DNA of 5,796 nucleotides from an uncultured Oscillibacter sp. (GCA_946494635.1 CAMMCS010000124.1:1-5796); one strand, 5' to 3'. Positions 1-5,496 are shown, counted from the first letter of the stretch. The notes: generated by a model not told the origin, from the letters alone. Made by a program: numbers and translations.

Positions 1-347
1 TGGAGAAGGTGGACGGCTGCACCGGCGCCCACTTCCACCCGCCTGTGATGCTGGTGGTGGCCTATGATCCCGCCGTTTCCTGGAAGCGGGAGACCGACGG
101 CAAGGACCACGGTGAGATCGACGCTGCCATCGCCGCCACCCAGATGATGCTCCAGGCCGCAGACCTGGGACTTGGCACCACCTATGTGGGGATGTTCGAG
201 CCGGAGAAGCTCCACGCCGCCTTCCCGGAGCTGGCGGGCCTGGTTCCCATCGCCCTGCTGCCCATGGGCTACCCGGCGGAGGGGGCCCATCCCTCCCGCC
301 TCCACGCGGACCGCAGGCCCCTGGAGGAGATGGTGAAATACCTGTGA
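1..347 (+). CDS. Nitroreductase family protein, C-terminal part (5' truncated by window edge)
   Basis: This is the last ~115 residues of a flavin-dependent nitroreductase-like oxidoreductase. The frame is open to the left edge (codons in phase from base 3, giving E-K-V-D-G-C), so the true start lies outside the window. Visible family features are the core strand VMLVVAYD, the helix with G-E-I-D-A-A-I-A then QMMLQAADLGLGTTYVG, and the C-terminal strand PIALLPMGYPAEG followed by a conserved R and a short terminal helix LEEMVKYL. In this family the helix after 'G.ID' and the 'LGLGT' turn lie near the FMN site, and the enzymes usually use NAD(P)H to reduce nitro compounds, quinones or similar acceptors. 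The substrate cannot be told from this fragment. The stop is TGA at 345-347. A repeat-rich spacer follows, and the next gene converges on it, so this is the end of its transcription unit. Confidence 0.88.
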   Translation, partial: EKVDGCTGAHFHPPVMLVVAYDPAVSWKRETDGKDHGEIDAAIAATQMMLQAADLGLGTTYVGMFEPEKLHAAFPELAGLVPIALLPMGYPAEGAHPSRLHADRRPLEEMVKYL

Positions 348-350
348 GAG

Positions 351-385
351 TTAGGAATTAGGAGTTAGGAATGAGGAATTGGGGG
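351..385 (+). repeat. Heptamer tandem repeat array A (TTAGGAA-type)
   Basis: Five 7-bp units in register begin 3 bases after the nitroreductase stop: TTAGGAA, TTAGGAG, TTAGGAA, TGAGGAA and TTGGGGG (the last degenerate). The A+T-rich composition differs sharply from the GC-rich genes on both sides. Bases 365-380 have a perfect 16-bp inverted partner at 524-539. Short heptamer tandem repeats of this style (STRR) are known from cyanobacteria. Membership of a related family here is inference. Confidence 0.8.
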
Positions 386-403
386 CGCACGGTGTGCGCC
401 CCC
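381..403 (+). terminator. GC-rich hairpin after the nitroreductase gene, possible terminator or repeat stem
   Basis: A perfect 10-bp stem (381-390 with 394-403: GGGGGCGCAC / GTGCGCCCCC) closes a 3-base loop GGT. It lies about 34 bases after the nitroreductase stop, where a factor-independent terminator would be expected. The following bases (CCTTCTTG) are only mildly T-rich, so termination would be weak, and the stem may instead be a module of the surrounding repeat element. Confidence 0.4.
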
Positions 404-425
404 CTTCTTGCCCTGCGGACTTCCT

Positions 426-460
426 GAATAGAGTGAAGAGTGAAGAGTAAAGAGTGGAGA
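426..460 (+). repeat. Heptamer tandem repeat array B (GTGAAGA-type)
   Basis: A second 7-bp tandem array unrelated in sequence to array A: GAATAGA (degenerate), GTGAAGA, GTGAAGA, GTAAAGA and GTGGAGA. Bases 430-441 (AGAGTGAAGAGT) have a perfect inverted partner at 549-560. Array B has the same 7-bp period and the same kind of unit-to-unit variation as array A, which suggests both belong to one composite intergenic element. Confidence 0.75.
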
Positions 461-466
461 TAAGGA

Positions 467-511
467 ATTCGCCGCAGGCGAATGATCTCAAATGGCCCGG
501 CTCTGCCGGGC
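467..511. repeat. Two small hairpins inside the composite repeat
   Basis: Two perfect 7-bp stems, each with a 3-base loop, sit 11 bases apart: ATTCGCC/GGCGAAT (467-473 with 477-483, loop GCA) and GCCCGGC/GCCGGGC (495-501 with 505-511, loop TCT). They sit between array B and the inverted copy of array A. No open reading frame with sensible content covers them. Their function is unknown. Confidence 0.6.
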
Positions 512-518
512 ACCAAAA

Positions 519-560
519 TTCCTAATTCCTCATTCCTAATTGATCTCAACTCTTCACTCT
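519..560. repeat. Inverted copies of arrays A and B
   Basis: Bases 519-539 carry three heptamers TTCCTAA, TTCCTCA and TTCCTAA, the reverse complement of array A units (perfect 16-bp match of 524-539 to 365-380). Bases 549-560 (ACTCTTCACTCT) are the perfect reverse complement of 430-441 in array B. Between them TGATCTCAA (541-549) repeats the word at 483-491. The order along the DNA is A, B, A', B', so the two inverted pairs interleave instead of nesting. Confidence 0.75.
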
Positions 561-563
561 GCT

Positions 564-604
564 GCAAACAAGGACCTGGGGCAGCGCCCCAGGTCCTTGT
601 TTGC
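564..604 (-). terminator. Strong bidirectional terminator after the carboxypeptidase gene
   Basis: A perfect 19-bp inverted repeat (564-582 with 586-604) has a 3-base loop. Its GC core (GGACCTGGGGC) is flanked by A-rich bases on one side and TTGTTTGC on the other, so each strand presents a GC stem followed by a T-rich tail. It begins 1 base beyond the carboxypeptidase stop codon on the minus strand. That position marks it as this gene's factor-independent terminator, and its symmetry lets it also stop rightward transcription coming from the nitroreductase side. Confidence 0.85.
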
Positions 605-605
605 A

Positions 606-1985
606 TTATCTCCGCTTCCGGCCCCGATAGCCTCCGCCGCTGCGGCGGGTGACGCTGTGGCCGTACCGGTAGCGCCGCCGGCCTACCGTCAGTTTCCAGA
701 TCACCAGCGCGGCGGCAAGCACCAGAATCACGATCCCCGCGATTTTCACCGGGGTGGAGCGGAAGAAGTTCCGCAGGTTCCGGCCGAACACCAGCAGGCC
801 GGAGGCCTCCACGCTGTTGGAGGCCACCAGGTCCACTTCCGCCAGCGTCTCGCCGTCCAGGGACAGAGAGAGGCTTCCCAAAACCTGCCCCTCCTGAACC
901 GGGGCATCCACAGGGCTCTCCACATCCAGCTGCGTCTCCAGCGAGGCGGGGTCGGTGCCGTTGGGCAGCAGCAGCTCCACATCCTCCGCCGGGTGGACGG
1001 AAACGTGGTCCACCTTGGAGAGAGACACGCTGATCTCTTTGATGAGCGACGCGCTCTCCAGCACGGTCTGATAGGAGTAGTTGTCAAAGGCCCATTCAAA
1101 CATGGCCCGGGTGTCGAAAAAGCTGTAGGTGCGGATCTCCCCGTCCTCCAGGGTCACCCGGTCGCCCCCCAGCGCCACGCTGATCAGGGACAGGCTGCCC
1201 TCAGAGGCGGAGGACACCAGGCAGTGGCCCGCCTCGTCGGTGGAGCCGGTCTTGATGCCGTGGGCATTGGAGTAGATGTAGCCCAGGGAGCGCCAGGTGT
1301 CAATCAGGTAGTTGGTGGTGTACAGGTTCCGCTCCTCACTGAGGTTGGTGGCCGGGATGGTGACCCGGGCGGTGTCGCAGATCCGCATGAAGTCCTCGTG
1401 CTTCATGGCCTCGGCGGTGATGCGGTACAGGTCCCAGGCAGAGGTGTAGTGCTGGCTGTCGTGCAGGCCGGTGGCGTTGACAAAGTGGGTGTTCTCGCAC
1501 CCCAGGGCCGCAGCCCTGGCGTTCATGGCGTCCACAAAGGCGTCCACGCTGCCGCTGACCTGCTCCGCCAGGATGTTGCAGGCCTCATTGGCCGATACCA
1601 CCAGCATGCAGTAAAGCAGGTCCTCCACCGTCATGGTCTCTCCCGCCTGGATGCCGGCGGTGCTGCCGTCGGCGGCCAGGCCCTCCATGGCGCTCTCCGT
1701 GGCGGTGATCGCCTGATCCAGGGACAGCTGGCCGCCATCCACCGCCTCCAGCACCAGCAGGGCGGTCATGATCTTGGTGAGGCTGGCGGGGTACATCTGC
1801 TCATTGGCGTTTTTCTCAAAAACGGCCTTCCCGGTGTTGGCGTCCACCAGCAGCATGGCCTCGCAGTGGAGCTCCGGCGGCGCCAGCCCCCCCACCCCCC
1901 CCTCCGCCGCGGCGGCGGGGGATGCCAGAAGGCCGGCTGTCAGGACCAGCAGCAAAAAAAACGAAAAAAAGCGGCGTGTTTTCAT
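606..1985 (-). CDS. Serine-type D-Ala-D-Ala carboxypeptidase (penicillin-binding protein, peptidase family S11) with C-terminal membrane anchor
   Basis: A 459-residue DacA/DacB/DacF-type enzyme that removes the terminal D-alanine from peptidoglycan stem peptides outside the cytoplasmic membrane. The N-terminus is a signal peptide: basic MKTRR, a hydrophobic run to about residue 20, then a small-residue region ASPAAAA around 21-27. All three active-site motifs are present: SLTK at 68-71 (catalytic S68, K71), SAN at 131-133 and KTG at 245-247. Residues about 306-395 fit the beta-rich PBP5_C-type domain. A hydrophobic segment at about 413-431 follows, then an Arg-rich tail ending RGRKRR. This differs from the amphipathic anchoring helix of classical PBP5 proteins and makes the protein longer than the usual ~380-400 residues. 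The ATG at 1983-1985 is chosen because AGGAG lies 6 bases upstream and the signal peptide begins there; the open frame extends to 2081 but that part lacks these features. Transcription is divergent from the signalling operon. Whether its role is vegetative or sporulation-specific is not shown. Confidence 0.93.
   Translation of the reverse strand: MKTRRFFSFFLLLVLTAGLLASPAAAAEGGVGGLAPPELHCEAMLLVDANTGKAVFEKNANEQMYPASLTKIMTALLVLEAVDGGQLSLDQAITATESAMEGLAADGSTAGIQAGETMTVEDLLYCMLVVSANEACNILAEQVSGSVDAFVDAMNARAAALGCENTHFVNATGLHDSQHYTSAWDLYRITAEAMKHEDFMRICDTARVTIPATNLSEERNLYTTNYLIDTWRSLGYIYSNAHGIKTGSTDEAGHCLVSSASEGSLSLISVALGGDRVTLEDGEIRTYSFFDTRAMFEWAFDNYSYQTVLESASLIKEISVSLSKVDHVSVHPAEDVELLLPNGTDPASLETQLDVESPVDAPVQEGQVLGSLSLSLDGETLAEVDLVASNSVEASGLLVFGRNLRNFFRSTPVKIAGIVILVLAAALVIWKLTVGRRRYRYGHSVTRRSGGGYRGRKRR
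1887..1970 (-). repeat. Cluster of four homopolymer tracts in the 5' coding region of the carboxypeptidase
   Basis: On the plus strand: C7 at 1887-1893, C8 at 1895-1902, A8 at 1954-1961 and A7 at 1964-1970. On the coding strand these are T7 and T8 within codons about 6-11 of the signal peptide (FFSFF) and G8 and G7 at about codons 28-33, just after the predicted cleavage region. A one-base length change in any of them would shift the frame before the catalytic S68. Confidence 0.85.
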
Positions 1986-1991
1986 ATCAAA

Positions 1992-1996
1992 CTCCT
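1992..1996 (-). promoter_or_regulatory. Ribosome binding site of the carboxypeptidase gene
   Basis: On the minus strand AGGAG sits 6 bases before the ATG at 1985. It decides the start in favour of this ATG over the upstream open frame to 2081. The two CTGTGAT repeats (1995-2008 on the plus strand) partly overlap it. Confidence 0.85.
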
Positions 1997-2004
1997 GTGA
2001 TCTG

Positions 2005-2013
2005 TGATATAAT
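2005..2013 (+). promoter_or_regulatory. Extended -10 promoter element for the signalling operon
   Basis: TGATATAAT is an exact extended -10 (TGn plus consensus TATAAT). Transcription would begin near 2020 and give a leader of about 83 bases before the GTG at 2103. The -35 position (about 1985-1990, TATCAA) is a poor match, so activity would rest on the extended -10 or on an activator. Two head-to-tail CTGTGAT units (1995-2001, 2002-2008) end in this element and could be an operator; that is speculation. Confidence 0.5.
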
Positions 2014-2030
2014 GAGCCTATACGTTCAAA

Positions 2031-2050
2031 CAGACGGCGAAAACCGCCTG
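2031..2050. other. Short hairpin in the shared leader region
   Basis: The 20 bases at 2031-2050 can fold in the minus-strand transcript into an 8-bp stem (two of the pairs G-U) with a 4-base loop. It lies in the stretch expected to be transcribed from both strands. It is too short and isolated to assign a regulatory class. Confidence 0.35.
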
Positions 2051-2071
2051 AATTCGACACTGTAGGTTTAT

Positions 2072-2100
2072 AGTATATCAAAAAAAGCGCGGGAGTTCAA
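2072..2100 (-). promoter_or_regulatory. Sigma-A-type promoter for the carboxypeptidase gene
   Basis: Read on the minus strand, TTGAAC (2095-2100) and TATACT (2072-2077) are separated by exactly 17 bases, a near-consensus vegetative promoter. Transcription would start near 2065 and give a leader of about 80 bases before the ATG at 1985. The -35 box abuts the ribosome binding site (2091-2095) and start codon of the divergent HhH gene, so this promoter is embedded in the plus operon's translation initiation region. Confidence 0.7.
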
Positions 2101-2102
2101 CA

Positions 2103-2513
2103 GTGAGCAGACACAGAAAGATAACAAAAAGTGAGGTTGTGCTGCTGGGACTGACAGCCGCCTTCCTCTGCGCCCTGGCGGCGCTGTCCGCCCAGGACCG
2201 GGCGGCCCGGGAGCCGGGCGCCGCTGTCGAGACGGAGATCCAGGTGCCGCCGGAGGAGGTCGCCCCGGAGTTCCGGCCGGTGAACCTCAACACCGCAGGG
2301 CTGGAGGAGCTGGACTCCCTCCCCGGCATCGGGGAGAGCCTGGCCCGCCGGATCCTGGCGTATCGGGAGGCCAACGGCCCCTTTGAAAGCGTGGAGGAGA
2401 TCATGGAGGTCAGCGGCATCGGCGAAGCCAAGCTTGCCGAGCTGGAGGACTGGGTCACCGTGGACAACGAGAGCAACGGAGGAGAAACAGCCGATGAAAA
2501 TTCTGGTGGTTGA
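2103..2513 (+). CDS. Membrane-anchored ComEA-like helix-hairpin-helix protein
   Basis: A 136-residue protein with a short basic N-terminus (MSRHRKITK), one hydrophobic segment at about 11-30, an acidic/proline-containing linker to about 58, and a tandem helix-hairpin-helix domain at about 60-118. The domain opens with the family hallmark VNLNTA (60-65), then the hairpins LPGIG (73-77) and SGIG (104-107). The ComEA family binds double-stranded DNA non-specifically; in competent bacteria ComEA captures incoming DNA at the outer membrane face. This protein is shorter than B. subtilis ComEA (about 205 residues), and its expected topology places the domain outside the cytoplasm. The start is the GTG with GGGAG 7 bases upstream. 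Its last 20 bases overlap the response regulator gene, and it is the first gene of the operon. No comEB or comEC is visible nearby, so a role in DNA uptake is not implied; DNA binding is inferred from family only. Confidence 0.85.
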   Translation: MSRHRKITKSEVVLLGLTAAFLCALAALSAQDRAAREPGAAVETEIQVPPEEVAPEFRPVNLNTAGLEELDSLPGIGESLARRILAYREANGPFESVEEIMEVSGIGEAKLAELEDWVTVDNESNGGETADENSGG

Positions 2514-3171
2514 CGACGAGAAGCTGCTGGTCAAGGGCGTGAAGTTCAATCTGGAAAACGAGGGGTATGAGGTGGAGTGCGCCTATGACGGCGCCGCCGC
2601 CGTGGAGCTGGCCCGCAACGGCCGGTTCGACCTGATCATCCTGGACGTGATGATGCCGGAGCTGGACGGGCAGGAGGCCTGCCTGCGCATCCGGGAATTT
2701 TCCAACGTGCCCATCATCATGCTCACCGCAAAGAGCGAGGACGCGGACAAGCTGATGGGCTTTGAGTGCGGGGCGGACGACTATCTCACCAAGCCCTTCA
2801 ACATCCTGGAGCTGAAGGCCCGGGTCCGGGCGCTGCTGCGGCGGGCCGCCGGGACCCAGAGGACCCGGGGCACGGTTCTGACGGTGGGCGGGCTGACGCT
2901 GAACACGGAGGAGCGGGTGGCCGTGAAAAACGGGGGGACCGTGGATCTCACCGCCAAGGAGTACGACCTGATCGAGCTGCTGATGCGCAATCCCCGCCGG
3001 GTATACAGCCGGGAAAACCTGATGAATGTGGTGTGGGGCTACACCTATGCCGGGGATTACCGGACGGTGGATGTCCACATCCGCCGCCTGCGGGAAAAGC
3101 TGGAGGATAACCCGGCGGAGCCGGAGCACATCATGACCAAGTGGGGGGTTGGGTACTATTTCAAAGAATAA
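2494..3171 (+). CDS. OmpR/PhoB-family response regulator
   Basis: A 225-residue cytoplasmic DNA-binding regulator. The receiver domain (about 1-115) has the acidic pocket D7/D8, the phospho-acceptor D51 in LIILDVMMPELDG, the switch residue T78 in IIMLTAK and the conserved K100 in LTKPF. The winged-helix effector domain (about 128-224) shows the family pattern LTAKEYDLIELLMRNP, SRENLMNVVWG, the recognition-helix stretch RTVDVHIRRLREKLE and the terminal hairpin GVGYYF. ATG at 2494 is set by MKILVVDDE and by GGAGGAG 9 bases upstream; the open frame extends further left but only in the overlap with the HhH gene. It overlaps the kinase gene by 23 bp, so the kinase is its expected partner. Overall closest in style to PhoP/WalR-type regulators; the regulon is unknown. 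Confidence 0.95.
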   Translation: MKILVVDDEKLLVKGVKFNLENEGYEVECAYDGAAAVELARNGRFDLIILDVMMPELDGQEACLRIREFSNVPIIMLTAKSEDADKLMGFECGADDYLTKPFNILELKARVRALLRRAAGTQRTRGTVLTVGGLTLNTEERVAVKNGGTVDLTAKEYDLIELLMRNPRRVYSRENLMNVVWGYTYAGDYRTVDVHIRRLREKLEDNPAEPEHIMTKWGVGYYFKE

Positions 3172-4585
3172 GAGCCGGCTCTTCGGGAGCCTGCGGGCCA
3201 AGTTCAGCCTCAGCTACATCCTGATCATGGCGTGCGTGCTGGTGCTGATGAACACCTACCCGCTTCTGGTGTCCCAGGACCTGGTTTTCCGCTCCAAGCA
3301 GACCTCCCTGCAGAACAGCGTGTCCGTCATGGTCTACTCCCTCTCCGGCCTGGATCATCTGACGGAGGAAAATGTGTCAGAGGCCATGGCGGTGGTGGAG
3401 GAGACGGGCCTCAGCCGTATCCTGGTGACGGACAGCGCGGGGAAGATCCTCTACGACACCCGGGAGACCAACGACGCGCTGGGGGAATACAGCTTTTATA
3501 CGGAGATCGTCCAGGCCCTGATGGGCAACGACATATTTTCCATCAGCTACCGGGACGGGGCCTTCCGCAGCCGGGCCGCCTGGCCGGTGCTCTACCGCAA
3601 CCAGATCATCGGCGCGGTCTACGCCTATGAATATGACACGGAGCAGGCCGCCCTGCTGGAGGGGCTTCAGGACAACCTGCTGCGCCTTTCCACCGGCATC
3701 GCCGTTGCGGTGCTGTGCCTGAGCGGCCTGCTGTCCAGGGCGCTCACCGGGAAGATCGGCCAGCTGCTCACCGCCATCCGGAAGGTGCGGGAGGGGGCCT
3801 ACAGCCACCGGGCGGAGGTCCGGGGCCACGATGAGATCGCCCAGCTGGCGGAGGAGTTCAACAGCCTGACGGATCGGCTCCAGACCACGGAAAGCGCCCG
3901 CCGCCGGTTCGTATCCGACGCGTCCCACGAGCTGAAGACCCCCCTGGCGGCCATCCGGCTGCTGACGGATTCCATTCTCCAGACGGAGAATATCGACCGG
4001 GAGACCGCCCGGGAGTTCGTAGCGGATATCGGCCAGGAGGCGGAGCGCCTCTCCCGCATCACTGAGGACCTGCTGCGGCTGACCAGGCTGGACAGCGGCG
4101 TATTGGAGCCGCCCGCGGTGGTGGACGTGCTGCCGGTGCTGGAGCAGGTGATGCGGATGATGAGCCTGGTGGCCCAGGAGAAGGGAACAGAGCTGACCTA
4201 CCGGTCAGAGGGCACCTGCACGGTACTGGCTACCCAGGATGAGATCCATCAGATCATTTACAATCTGACGGACAACGCGGTCAAGTACAGCCCGCCCGGA
4301 AGCACGGTGCAGGTCACGCTTCTGCATGTGGGGGACCAGGTGGTGCTGACGGTGGAGGACAACGGCGCCGGTATTCCCGAGGAGGACCTGCCCCGGATTT
4401 TCGAGCGGTTTTACCGGGTGGACAAGGCCCGGTCCCGGGCAGCCGGCGGCACAGGGCTTGGGCTGGCCATTGTCAGCGACACCGTGAAAAAGCGGGGCGG
4501 CACTGTGGATGCGGCCAACCGTCCCGGCGGCGGGGCGGTGTTTACCGTCCGCTGGCCCTGGAGGGAAGGAGGGGCGCAGACATGA
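3149..4585 (+). CDS. Membrane sensor histidine kinase with extracytoplasmic PAS/Cache-like domain, HAMP, HisKA and HATPase_c
   Basis: A 478-residue sensor kinase paired with the preceding regulator. Order of parts: basic N-terminus, transmembrane segment 1 at about 20-42, an extracytoplasmic sensor region of about 130 residues containing ILVTDSAGKILYDT (90-103, typical of PAS/Cache folds), transmembrane segment 2 at about 178-198, HAMP at about 199-247, HisKA with the H box SDASHELKTPLAAIR (phospho-accepting H260), then the ATPase domain with the N box (N372, N376), G1 DNGAGIP (404-410), F box (F418-F421) and G2 GGTGLGLAIV (433-442). All catalytic motifs are intact. The start is uncertain: no ATG precedes the first membrane segment. 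TTG at 3149 is used because it keeps the basic segment before it, and a G-rich stretch lies just upstream within the regulator gene. Its stop shares ATGA with the next gene. The ligand is not evident. Confidence 0.94.
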   Translation: MGTISKNKSRLFGSLRAKFSLSYILIMACVLVLMNTYPLLVSQDLVFRSKQTSLQNSVSVMVYSLSGLDHLTEENVSEAMAVVEETGLSRILVTDSAGKILYDTRETNDALGEYSFYTEIVQALMGNDIFSISYRDGAFRSRAAWPVLYRNQIIGAVYAYEYDTEQAALLEGLQDNLLRLSTGIAVAVLCLSGLLSRALTGKIGQLLTAIRKVREGAYSHRAEVRGHDEIAQLAEEFNSLTDRLQTTESARRRFVSDASHELKTPLAAIRLLTDSILQTENIDRETAREFVADIGQEAERLSRITEDLLRLTRLDSGVLEPPAVVDVLPVLEQVMRMMSLVAQEKGTELTYRSEGTCTVLATQDEIHQIIYNLTDNAVKYSPPGSTVQVTLLHVGDQVVLTVEDNGAGIPEEDLPRIFERFYRVDKARSRAAGGTGLGLAIVSDTVKKRGGTVDAANRPGGGAVFTVRWPWREGGAQT

Positions 4586-5496
4586 GAAAACGCGTCATCG
4601 CGGCGGCTGTGTGCGCCGCCTTCCTGCTGGTCCTCAGCTGGGGGCACCCCTACGGGACGGAAACGGAGGACGCCTATGACCTGTATTTCCGGGAGGCGGA
4701 TCTGGAGGCGGTTCCCGGCGGGGATGCCCTGCGGGCAGAGAAGCTGTATCTGGAGGAGGGGGAGGCCCGGGATACCCTGGAGCTGGCCGAGCGGCTGATC
4801 ACAGAGCTGATCGCCGGGCCGGAGGATCCCTCCCTTCAGAATACGATCCCGGAGGAGACGACCCTGCTGGCCCTGGAGCTGGACGGCTCCCGGGCCAGGG
4901 TGGACCTGTCGTCCCGGTATCAGATGCTCTCCGGCGTGGCGCTGGCTCTGGCGGACTATGCCATCACGCTGACGCTGACGCAGCTGCCGGAGATTGCCGC
5001 GGTCAGCATCACGGTCCGGGGAGAGCCCCTGGCTTACCGGGACCGGCAGACCTTCACCGCCGGGGATGTGCTCTTTTCCTCGAACGAGGATGTGATTGGC
5101 AACCTGCCGGTGACCCTGTACCTGCTGGACGGGGAGGGCGCACTGGTACCGGTGGAACTGACGCTGGATCTGTACGAGGGAGATACCCAGGCGGGCGCCG
5201 TGCTGAAGGCCCTGCTGGAAGACCGGGAGGGAGAGGGGCTGCAGTCCCCCCTGCCGGAGGGCTTCCGGGTCTCCTCCATCCGGATGGAGGAAAACACCTG
5301 CTATGTGGATCTGCCGTCGGCGGCCCTGGCGGGCCTGGCGGAGAGCCCGGATCTGCAGCTGGGGCTTCGCGCCCTGGCGGATTCCCTGCTGTCCCTGCGG
5401 GCGGCGGAGGAGGTGCGCTACCTGGTGGACGGGGAGTACGCCTCCACCTACAGCTCCGCCTCCGTGGTGGGGCCCTACACGGGGGAGACCAGCTGA
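4582..5496 (+). CDS. Membrane-anchored protein with two GerMN domains (GerM/LpqB-like)
   Basis: A 304-residue protein with a basic start MRKR and a hydrophobic segment at about 5-20, then an extracytoplasmic part with two GerMN ('germane') repeats at about 31-148 and 177-284. Each has an opening strand (EKLYLEE; VTLYLLDGEG), a helix with a spaced ALLE/LITELIAGP-type motif, a P-E-turn (NTIPEETTLL; SPLPEGFRV), the strand pair ending VDLS / VDLP, and a final helix and strand. B. subtilis GerM, needed for sporulation and germination, also carries two such domains; actinobacterial LpqB carries one plus a propeller and works with the MtrB kinase. No lipobox cysteine is in a plausible place (C11 is too early), so anchoring by an uncleaved signal or release by signal peptidase is expected. 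The ATG overlaps the kinase stop (ATGA), with AGGAGG 9 bases upstream. Being last in the kinase operon suggests a sensor accessory or an envelope target; this is inference. Confidence 0.85.
   Translation: MRKRVIAAAVCAAFLLVLSWGHPYGTETEDAYDLYFREADLEAVPGGDALRAEKLYLEEGEARDTLELAERLITELIAGPEDPSLQNTIPEETTLLALELDGSRARVDLSSRYQMLSGVALALADYAITLTLTQLPEIAAVSITVRGEPLAYRDRQTFTAGDVLFSSNEDVIGNLPVTLYLLDGEGALVPVELTLDLYEGDTQAGAVLKALLEDREGEGLQSPLPEGFRVSSIRMEENTCYVDLPSAALAGLAESPDLQLGLRALADSLLSLRAAEEVRYLVDGEYASTYSSASVVGPYTGETS

Noticed and set aside
348..605. Riboswitch, small RNA or CRISPR in the spacer
   Set aside because: The repeats are 7-bp tandem units without spacer-repeat alternation, no promoter was found, and the folds do not match a riboswitch class I can recognise.
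358..606. Small minus-strand open frame in the repeat spacer
   Set aside because: It is a translation of heptamer repeats and hairpins and crosses the strong terminator; no ribosome binding site was found.
540..2000. Long plus-strand open frame (486 codons) antisense to the carboxypeptidase
   Set aside because: Its translation is low-complexity, rich in H, Q, G and R with no domain. It exists because of GC-biased third positions of the real gene, which has three intact active-site motifs on the other strand.
1986..2081. 32-codon N-terminal extension of the carboxypeptidase
   Set aside because: The predicted transcription start (about 2065) lies inside it, the signal peptide begins at the ATG at 1985, and only that ATG has a ribosome binding site.
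2455..3201. Minus-strand open frame opposite the response regulator
   Set aside because: It mirrors the receiver and effector domains with no recognisable family, has no ribosome binding site, and its content is of the same artefact type.
4594..4614. Possible lipobox around C11 of the GerMN protein
   Set aside because: The hydrophobic region before the cysteine is only about six residues and continues after it, so it does not fit a lipoprotein signal.
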